This document shows positions 41,401-45,546 of a DNA stretch of 45,546 nucleotides, in pieces. The notes below the pieces were generated by a model. It worked only from the letters and a program-made list of their open reading frames with translations. It was not told the origin of the DNA and searched no databases. A program made the position numbers and the translations under genes. The stretch covers positions 1 to 45,546 of the forward strand of contig CAUJJC010000205.1 of the NCBI GenBank assembly GCA_963204975.1, read 5' to 3'. This DNA is from Verrucomicrobiota bacterium (GTDB lineage Bacteria; Verrucomicrobiota; Verrucomicrobiia; Verrucomicrobiales; Verrucomicrobiaceae). Each line of letters opens with the position of its first letter. Positions within the stretch are counted from its first letter, which is position 1.

Positions 41401-41898
41401 ATCAACGGCAACACACTCAGCGCCACGTATGTCGAGAAGGGGCCGAGCAATGGCACCTACACCACGCCCGACACGTTCACGATACTGAAGCAAGGGGCTG
41501 CCGACAGTGACGGCGATGGTGTGAGTGATGAGTTCGAACTCGCCAACGGCATGAATCGGTTCAGCAGTGCTGACGCTACCACAGACTCTGACGGAGATGG
41601 GCATGATGCGCGTGCAGAGTATTTGTTTGGTCTCAATCCTGCCGCTCATGATCGTTACCCTTGGAGCACCAATCGCGATGCGGGCTCCGGCCATGTGGTG
41701 GTAAGTTTCCCCACCTTGCCCCAGCGTCTCTACCAAGTTTTCTACAGCCATGATTTGCTGACCTGGCATCCCGCAACAACAGCGGCTTCTGGAACGGGAT
41801 CGACCATGCAGTGGACCGACGATGGGACTGTGACTGGCGAGGTTCCAGCATCCGCACCAAAGCGGTTCTACAAGGTCAGCATCGCCAACGGCCCCTAG
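35464..41898 (+). CDS. Giant secreted protein with two metallophosphatase domains
   Basis: A 2144-residue protein with signal peptide MIRSLFFTLAFSVGLAQAQ. The domains in order are: a beta-sandwich of about 200 residues (YKQDFNALQG...); a LamG domain (about 240-450); an Ig-like domain; a first calcineurin-type phosphoesterase at about 645-910 (IQVPDTQFYSEN, IAHMGDMVQNGD, GNHDIG, LLCGHVHGDG); three more Ig-like repeats (about 1010-1285, each with the KVEF/RVEF turn); a second sandwich (YSENFDSMGTG); a fifth Ig; a purple-acid-phosphatase N-terminal FN3 domain (about 1600-1680); a second phosphoesterase at about 1690-1910 (VVGDCGRG, LQLGDNAYNSG, LGNHDANN, NGHSHSYERS); and a calcium-binding DSDGDGVSDEFE / DSDGDGHD segment. 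Metal-binding residues look intact in both enzymes. It probably releases phosphate outside the cell. It starts inside the TPR gene stop. Confidence 0.92.
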   Translation: MIRSLFFTLAFSVGLAQAQVSYTGGVYKQDFNALQGTTNNATGQAWTDNSTLPGWYSSHTTYGVTNGTMGGTAATFDGTSVANNVGLFSFGAASSTDRALGSRATSGVAGMSNIYYGVRLKNDTTQTITSFSVMFTGEQWHKNGGTTVHTLPLQYQLGATSIAAGSWTAVAMFSSPVNTATIASLDGNAAANRRGVGGKITGISWAPGAELWIRVADGNESGNEQAMGIDDFHFIADDESGVFLNGHSSYVTMGFGATVSSLNTSSFTVECRFIRTGPGVTASTGTGGVTTAIPLVAKGVGEADNDPRDADYFLGIDNATGRLCADFEQKVATTSPGGTSYAAGQNFPVYGTTVLQYGVPYHAAATYDTATATWKLYLNGVAETTTQTIPTYVGVVPNDANTQGLGIGTTVNSTGARAGFFHGLIDEARIWNYARSEAEIAANIDVEIASATGLLGRYSFDEATGTTAAGTNAAGGTAPVGTLAGTVLPVWVNAKALVVNNAPTVAITTPANGFSAMAPATVSIAATASDTDGTIAKVEFFNGTTKIGEDTSAPFQYDWSRTNANTGTFSLTAKATDNGGAVATSAAVSITITPNSNQAPVVTLTAPANNATGVGTSTTLSAPLVDPEGDAMTVTFYGRKAAPAVPGADFSLIQVPDTQFYSENTGRNPSAGGTGAVISIFNAQTQWISDNRNTRNIAFIAHMGDMVQNGDSILQEWINASGAMSTLENQAVTQRPYGLPWGGAPGNHDIGTGGGTGTTTNWNAYFGTARFTGRNYFGGNYGTDNNNNYQLFSASGLDFIVINLAYRTTADTAVHDWADALLKAYPNRRGIVTSHWIINTGNPATFGGQGQAIYDNLKDNPNLFLLLCGHVHGDGRRSDTFGGRTVHSILHDYQDASNGGNGFMRILTFSPANNTITSETWSPTLNRAATTADVSTSQGTYTLTYNMQTSLTDWIPLGSVNVAAAGTTASLNWIGLEPGSDYEWYATANDTINLGTSGTSRFSTTANNAPTVAITAPANNTSITAPASFVIAANANDTDGSIARVEFYQGNTKLGEDTTAPYEQSVSGLLAGGYVFSAIAVDNVGAVTLSSIVNVTVNASMPPTVSITAPATGATFDAPATISITADASDGDGTVSKVEFFNGATKLGEDITSPYSYEWTGVITGSYSITAVATDNANTSTTSAAISVTVTNVENVAPSVSITSPANNASVARAVPLTLNATASDTDGTVSKVEFFDGATLLGEDTSAPFAFTIAALTSGPHTFTAKATDNDAGTTTSSVVNVTGDPALWAYSENFDSMGTGTAPPSGWSFYGVFGGANTTYTDSIAIPASAAAGGTLNNTLTASTTFTTSSNTAGFNYALPASPTDRALGTSPTSGQFIALQLSVVNGSGAALTNIRLGYDIRRFTEPASANELPGYVPFYSLDNGTTWNALPALVQTIATVPNTVGVTTIAPTTITLVSPWASGATLLIRWLDDNAVATSPDQIIGLDNVTITQPIGQVPTVALTAPANNTVAYLGDTISLTADANDSDGTLTKVEFYQGSTKLGEDTAAPYEYAWSGFTVGSYSLNARATDNDGNVSTSAIINVTINTTPGSGTLTRGPYLNQNNQNSIIIRWRSSQSVVGRVRYGASPTTLTNTVDESAAQTDHVVQLTGLTPATRYYYSVGSALDTLAGGDAEHTFRTSPTPGTATDTRIWVVGDCGRGNQFQMDVRDAYYAWTGSRTPDLCLQLGDNAYNSGTDSEYQTGFYNIYPTTFRKMPLWSTLGNHDANNGSTSPTASFPYFDMFTFPTNGECGGVPSGTERYYSFDYGNIHFICLDSQSTLANSSPTAPQTVWLQSDLASNTKTWTIAFFHHPPYTKGSHNSDTEAQLITMRQVYAPILEDGGVDLVLNGHSHSYERSILVDGHYGTSGTLTNAMKKNAGSGRPGDTGAYIKPLTGPRDHFGAVYSVAGSAGSADGGSLNHPVMYVSYNTGGTLNLDINGNTLSATYVEKGPSNGTYTTPDTFTILKQGAADSDGDGVSDEFELANGMNRFSSADATTDSDGDGHDARAEYLFGLNPAAHDRYPWSTNRDAGSGHVVVSFPTLPQRLYQVFYSHDLLTWHPATTAASGTGSTMQWTDDGTVTGEVPASAPKRFYKVSIANGP

Positions 41899-41907
41899 GC
41901 GCGGACG

Positions 41908-41928
41908 GCTTGGGATCGCGCCCCAAGC
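41908..41928 (+). terminator. Possible weak terminator after the phosphatase gene
   Basis: GCTTGGG, seven bases, CCCAAGC: a perfect 7-bp stem 10 bases after the stop, followed by TCTCCTTT rather than a clean T-run. It separates the phosphatase gene from the operators of the next unit, which fits a terminator, but the tail is weak. Confidence 0.45.
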
Positions 41929-41935
41929 TCTCCTT

Positions 41936-41969
41936 TGTGACACCTTCGTCATGTGAGCGAACTGTCACA
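41936..41969. promoter_or_regulatory. Tandem GTGA-N8-TCAC operators upstream of the PstS-like gene
   Basis: Two sites 16 bases apart: TGTGA-CACCTTCG-TCATG and TGTGA-GCGAACTG-TCACA. The second contains a perfect Pho-box half, CTGTCAC. A further half-site, TCGTCAT, lies at 41979-41985, so GTCA recurs at 16-17 base steps. The last full site ends about 115 bases before the preferred start at 42083 and 46 before the alternative start at 42014. Confidence 0.6.
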
Positions 41970-42082
41970 GCAAACGAATCGTCATTACCGTTCAATGAGA
42001 GACAAAGAGGAGCGTGAAGAACTCGCTCCCAGAGGCCTTCGCGAATCCACTCCAAACCACAATACTGAACACAACGATACCC

Positions 42083-43453
42083 ATGAGAGCCTTCTCAATA
42101 GTCCTGGCGGCCATCGCCATCTTTGCTTCCACCGCTGCGTCGCAAGCGCAGACTTACATGCGTCTTACTGGATCTACGGCGTTTCGCTCCAATACTCACA
42201 ATGCCATCCGCAACATCATGGCGGCTGGCCACACTTATGCCTACACGGGATCGTCCTTCTCCAGCGCCAACCAGTCGATCTTCACTGGCACCGTGGGCGG
42301 CAATCCGGTGATCATCAAGTGCTCCTGGTCGGGCTCTGTCGATGGCACGAACACCGTGTCTAACAGCGTGCCTATCGCCTTCCTGCCTGACAGCACCACT
42401 CAGACCACAGGAGGTCAGAGTGGAGTCACTGCGGTGACCACTTCCACACCGGGAGCAGATGTGAGCCCGCCTGATGTGGGCATGGCGGATACCTTCCAGA
42501 ATGCAACGCCCTTCAACACCAACCCGCTCACTGAAATCAAGGTGGGTGTGATTGGTTTTAAGTGGCTCGTCAATCGTGGCCTCACCCAACTGACCGTAGC
42601 TGTGGATACCAACGGCACCAACACGGCATCGGTGGCCAGCACTGCAGGTCTTTTGGCTGGCATGACGATCACGGGTAACGCCAACATCCCCAACGACGCG
42701 AAGATCGGCCAGATCATTGATGGCACGACCTTCACCATCGTGAAGAACTCGGATGGCACACCCCGCAGTGCCACTGGCACCGCTTCGGGCGTGAATACCG
42801 TGTTCGTTTTACCTGCGCCCTTCAGCAATCTCAACTCGCAGCTTGCTCAGGCTCTGTGGGCGAATGGAAAGATTTCGCTCGCATTGTTCACCGGACTCAA
42901 CGCTCACCGCACCATCGACGTGTGGGCCACGGGTCGCGATCCTGGATCAGGCACTCGCTTGACGGCTTTTGCTGAGTCCGGCATTGGCGTGAACTCCACA
43001 GTCATTCAGTATCAGCCGACGATCAGCGGCGGTGCTGTGACCAGCCACATCCCTTGGCCTGCAGGCACCTACAACGGCATTCCTTACACTCAGGGCAACG
43101 GTGGACAGACCTCGGGTGGTAACCTGGTCAACTACGTGACTGCAACGACGAGTGCTATCAACGGCTACTACGTCAGCTACATGTCCGTGAACGATGCAGT
43201 CAATGCCATCGCTGGCGGTGCCAAGGAACTGAGTTGGAATGGTAGCTTCTACAGCCTTGATGGCGTGAAGGAAGGTTCCTATCCCTTCTGGTGCTACGAG
43301 TTTGTGGCCTACCGGTCTTCGATTCCCACGGCCACCAAGACCGTCGCCGACACACTGGCGAACCAGATCATCACGGTCGATGCGCCGATCAAGCTCAGTG
43401 AAATGGGCGTGGGCCGTGCCTCTGACGGCGGTCTCATCACTCCGAACTACTAA
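42083..43453 (+). CDS. PstS-like periplasmic phosphate-binding protein with inserted domain
   Basis: A 456-residue secreted protein starting MRAFSIVLAAIAIFASTAAS; a longer frame from 42014 would add 23 residues before the signal peptide. The N-terminal binding loop YMRLTGSTAFRSNTHNAI resembles the GSTA-type loop of PstS. The second half has WATGRDPGSGTRLTAFAESG, the R-x-D-x-x-S-G-T-type phosphate-binding motif of the PstS family. Between the lobes, at about residues 167-235, sits an extra module (TASVASTAGLLAGMTITG, IGQIIDGTTFTIVKN) of a kind seen as a repeat in unrelated secreted proteins. I infer phosphate capture; no pst transporter genes are in the window. The next gene starts 35 bases on, probably in the same transcript. 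Confidence 0.8.
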   Translation: MRAFSIVLAAIAIFASTAASQAQTYMRLTGSTAFRSNTHNAIRNIMAAGHTYAYTGSSFSSANQSIFTGTVGGNPVIIKCSWSGSVDGTNTVSNSVPIAFLPDSTTQTTGGQSGVTAVTTSTPGADVSPPDVGMADTFQNATPFNTNPLTEIKVGVIGFKWLVNRGLTQLTVAVDTNGTNTASVASTAGLLAGMTITGNANIPNDAKIGQIIDGTTFTIVKNSDGTPRSATGTASGVNTVFVLPAPFSNLNSQLAQALWANGKISLALFTGLNAHRTIDVWATGRDPGSGTRLTAFAESGIGVNSTVIQYQPTISGGAVTSHIPWPAGTYNGIPYTQGNGGQTSGGNLVNYVTATTSAINGYYVSYMSVNDAVNAIAGGAKELSWNGSFYSLDGVKEGSYPFWCYEFVAYRSSIPTATKTVADTLANQIITVDAPIKLSEMGVGRASDGGLITPNY

Positions 43454-43488
43454 CCTTTTCCCCTCCACCAACCCCACCCTACATCTGC

Positions 43489-45546
43489 ATGAACTTCACC
43501 CACTTACGATCAATTACGCTGCTCGCACTGGCTGCGAGCGCGGCGTTGGTTTCACCCGCTGCTAACGCAGCTACCTCCGCGAACGGGGACTTGTTCCTCG
43601 GGTTTCGCGCGACAGGAGGCACTGGTGCAACCAAGACCTACATGGTCAATCTCGGTCAGGCATCCCAGTTCACCAATGCGACTGGTCCGCTGACTCTAAG
43701 CCTCGGCACCATGAATGCCGATCTCGGCACATTATTTGGCTCTAGTTCGGCCATCACGCCATGGTATGCGCGCAGCGATCTCTTCTGGGGCATCGCGGGC
43801 ACCACGGGGTCCTTTGATCCTGTGGGTAGCGATCCGGCGAAGACACTCTATGCCACGCGCAAGCAGCTCACGCCGGGCACGCAGAGCATTCCTTGGGTGC
43901 GCAAGAGCGACACCACTCAGGGCACGACGACGACCAAGATGGTCTCCATGATGACAGCCTTCAATGGCAGCCCTGCGGCCACTGCAACGAACGCAGTCTC
44001 GCAGAACACCACGGATGCCAACAGTTGGGCCTCCTTCCAACCCGGAGGCACCACGTCGAATTCCGGTCCTGCACCGGGAGTGAGCTTTGCGGCTTTCAAT
44101 CCAAGTGTCGAAGGCAACTTCGGCGCTGGCACGGCTGGCTCCATCCTCGACCTCTATCGCATGGCTCCGGGCTCTGGTCCCACGATTGATACGGCGGGTG
44201 ATTACCTTGGTCGTTTCATCATGAATGACAGTGCTGTGCTTACCTTCATCCCCGTGGCCTCCTTTGGCGCAAGCACGGTGCAACTGGCCTCGGCCACGGG
44301 CACTGTGGGTGAAGCAGATGGCAGCATCACCATCACGGTGAATCGCACGGGTGACGTTTCCTCGGCTTGCAGCGTTCAGCTCAGCACGACGGATGGCACC
44401 GCCTTGAGCGGCACCGACTTCACGGGAGTGACCAATCAAGTGGTCAGTTTCGGCATCAATGAGACCAGCAAGACGGTCGTGATCACTGTGGCGAACCGCA
44501 GTGGTTTCCAGGGCGATCGTGCTTTCACTATCGGCCTCAATACGCCGACCAGCGCGACCCTTGGCAGCACTGCCAGTGCGACGGTCACCATCCAGGAAGC
44601 CATCGAGCCCAGCACGCTGCAGTTCAGCGCGGCGACGTTCAATGCCAACCAGGAAGCCACCACCGTTCAGGTCACGATCTCCCGCACGGGAGGCAGTTCC
44701 GCCGTCACGGTGCAGCTCAGCACTTCGGATGACACCGCCGTTGCTCCAGGAGACTACACGGCGATCACCAATCAAACGGTGAACATCCCTGCCAACACCA
44801 ACAGCGTCAATGTGCCCATCACTTTGAGTGCGCCCACGGGCAACCAGGCCAACAAGAAGTTCACTGTCACGCTGTCGAATCCAGGTGCGAATGCCAGCGT
44901 TGGTGCCCAGGCATCAGCTTCGGTGCGCATCCTCGCACTTGATACCGTCGCTCCTACCGTCGCCATCACCTCGCCTGCAGCCAGTGCCGTGATTCCCGGA
45001 ACTCTCGGTGGTTCTGTCACCATCACCGGCAAATCTCTTGATGCCAAGGGGATTGACAAGGTGCAGGTCGCCATCAATGGCGGTGCCTTCGCTGATGCGA
45101 CACTGACTCCTATCACAGGCGGTGCGGCATGGTCCATCTCGGTGAATCCAACGGGCGGTCTCACCCCCATCCAGGTTCGCGCCATGGACGGTCGAGGCAA
45201 TACTTCTACCGTGGTCACGCGCAGCTTCACCTACAAGATCATGAGCGGACTGACGATCAACGTCGCAGGCCCATCGGGTGCCTCCAGCGGCACCATCACA
45301 GGCAAGCTAACGGGCGCAGCTCCATACGAAGTGGGCAAGAGCTACACCTTCACGGCTGTCCCTGCGAACTCGACCATCGCGTTCGACAACTGGGCTGCCA
45401 CAGGTCTGACTGCTCCGGCGACGGAACTGGCGAAGATCACCTTCGTGTTCACTCCGGCACTGGCTGCTACTCCCGTCATCACGGCCACCTTCACGGGCAA
45501 TCCCTACGCTGCGGCTAACAACGTGACTGGTGGCTACACGGGTCTA
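43489..45546 (+). CDS. Secreted Calx-beta repeat protein (C-terminus beyond window)
   Basis: 686 codons, open to the window edge. The signal peptide is MNFTHLRSITLLALAASAAL. The N-terminal domain (about 30-260) begins ANGDLFLGFRATGGTGATKT and YMVNLGQASQF, a pattern I associate with verrucomicrobial secreted proteins of unknown role. Two Calx-beta domains follow, at about 262-370 (TGTVGEADGSITITVNRTGD, ending SATVTIQE) and 374-485 (AATFNANQEATTVQVTISRT, then PGDYTAITNQTVNI). An Ig-like domain comes next (APTVAITSPAASAVIPG, VTITGKSLDAKGIDKVQVAI) and then a repeat-like region with SYTFTAVPANSTIAFDNW. Calx-beta domains bind calcium and occur in adhesins and surface proteins. It follows the PstS-like gene by 35 bases. 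No stop is reached, so the C-terminal part, including any sorting signal, is unseen. Confidence 0.85.
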   Translation, partial: MNFTHLRSITLLALAASAALVSPAANAATSANGDLFLGFRATGGTGATKTYMVNLGQASQFTNATGPLTLSLGTMNADLGTLFGSSSAITPWYARSDLFWGIAGTTGSFDPVGSDPAKTLYATRKQLTPGTQSIPWVRKSDTTQGTTTTKMVSMMTAFNGSPAATATNAVSQNTTDANSWASFQPGGTTSNSGPAPGVSFAAFNPSVEGNFGAGTAGSILDLYRMAPGSGPTIDTAGDYLGRFIMNDSAVLTFIPVASFGASTVQLASATGTVGEADGSITITVNRTGDVSSACSVQLSTTDGTALSGTDFTGVTNQVVSFGINETSKTVVITVANRSGFQGDRAFTIGLNTPTSATLGSTASATVTIQEAIEPSTLQFSAATFNANQEATTVQVTISRTGGSSAVTVQLSTSDDTAVAPGDYTAITNQTVNIPANTNSVNVPITLSAPTGNQANKKFTVTLSNPGANASVGAQASASVRILALDTVAPTVAITSPAASAVIPGTLGGSVTITGKSLDAKGIDKVQVAINGGAFADATLTPITGGAAWSISVNPTGGLTPIQVRAMDGRGNTSTVVTRSFTYKIMSGLTINVAGPSGASSGTITGKLTGAAPYEVGKSYTFTAVPANSTIAFDNWAATGLTAPATELAKITFVFTPALAATPVITATFTGNPYAAANNVTGGYTGL

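Noticed and set aside
1-45546. CRISPR arrays, tRNA or rRNA genes
   Set aside because: No evenly spaced short repeats, no cloverleaf-like segment and no rRNA-like stretch were noticed; nearly all of the window is protein-coding.

Overview
The window reads as chromosomal DNA from a verrucomicrobial bacterium, probably Verrucomicrobiaceae (Prosthecobacter-like). The grounds are high GC, several secreted Cys-type sulfatases, DUF1080, DUF5009 and GYF_2/DUF4190 proteins, the scarcity of clear Shine-Dalgarno sequences, and large secreted beta-rich proteins. This placement is inference from gene families; there is no rRNA in the window.

Region 1 (1-10075) is a secreted catabolic block. On the minus strand lie a sulfatase cut by the window edge, a glycoside-hydrolase-like TIM barrel, a second sulfatase, a SnoaL-like protein, a CocE-type hydrolase that seems to have lost its catalytic serine, a sterol-desaturase-type di-iron membrane enzyme and a third sulfatase. 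Divergent from them is a secreted FAD-dependent oxidoreductase. The likely theme is breakdown of sulfated polysaccharide.

Region 2 (10100-15248) is mostly housekeeping: a DUF5009 membrane acyltransferase-like protein, nuoB and nuoC without nuoA or nuoD beside them, a GYF_2/DUF4190 membrane protein, a DUF1080 protein with a strong terminator, and yjdM. A CRP-type palindrome precedes nuoB. A decayed IS3-family element (about 15402-15798) marks the border with region 3.

Region 3 (15906-34365) is the most striking part: a tight seven-gene operon of about 18.5 kb. In order it encodes a two-partner-secretion outer-membrane transporter, a DUF2341-LamG-ExbB fusion, ExbD, a TonB-like protein with 18 consecutive prolines, a putative porin, a periplasmic coiled-coil protein, and a 3741-residue filamentous-haemagglutinin-like exoprotein. 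The layout implies a secretion system with its own dedicated proton-motive-force transducer.

Region 4 (34577-45546) holds phosphate-related secreted proteins. A TPR protein is translationally coupled to a 2144-residue protein carrying two metallophosphatase domains. Then come a PstS-like phosphate-binding protein with an inserted domain and a Calx-beta protein cut by the window edge.

The three transcription units of regions 3 and 4 share an operator-like motif, GTGA-N8-TCAC, usually in tandem about 15-16 bp apart, just upstream of the first gene. The same sites can be read as 11-bp-spaced direct repeats resembling Pho boxes. Together with the phosphatases and the PstS-like protein, this suggests one phosphate-starvation regulon that includes an energised adhesin/exoprotein secretion system. 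From memory, the Pseudomonas aeruginosa PdtA/PdtB system is a phosphate-regulated parallel; I could not check this here.
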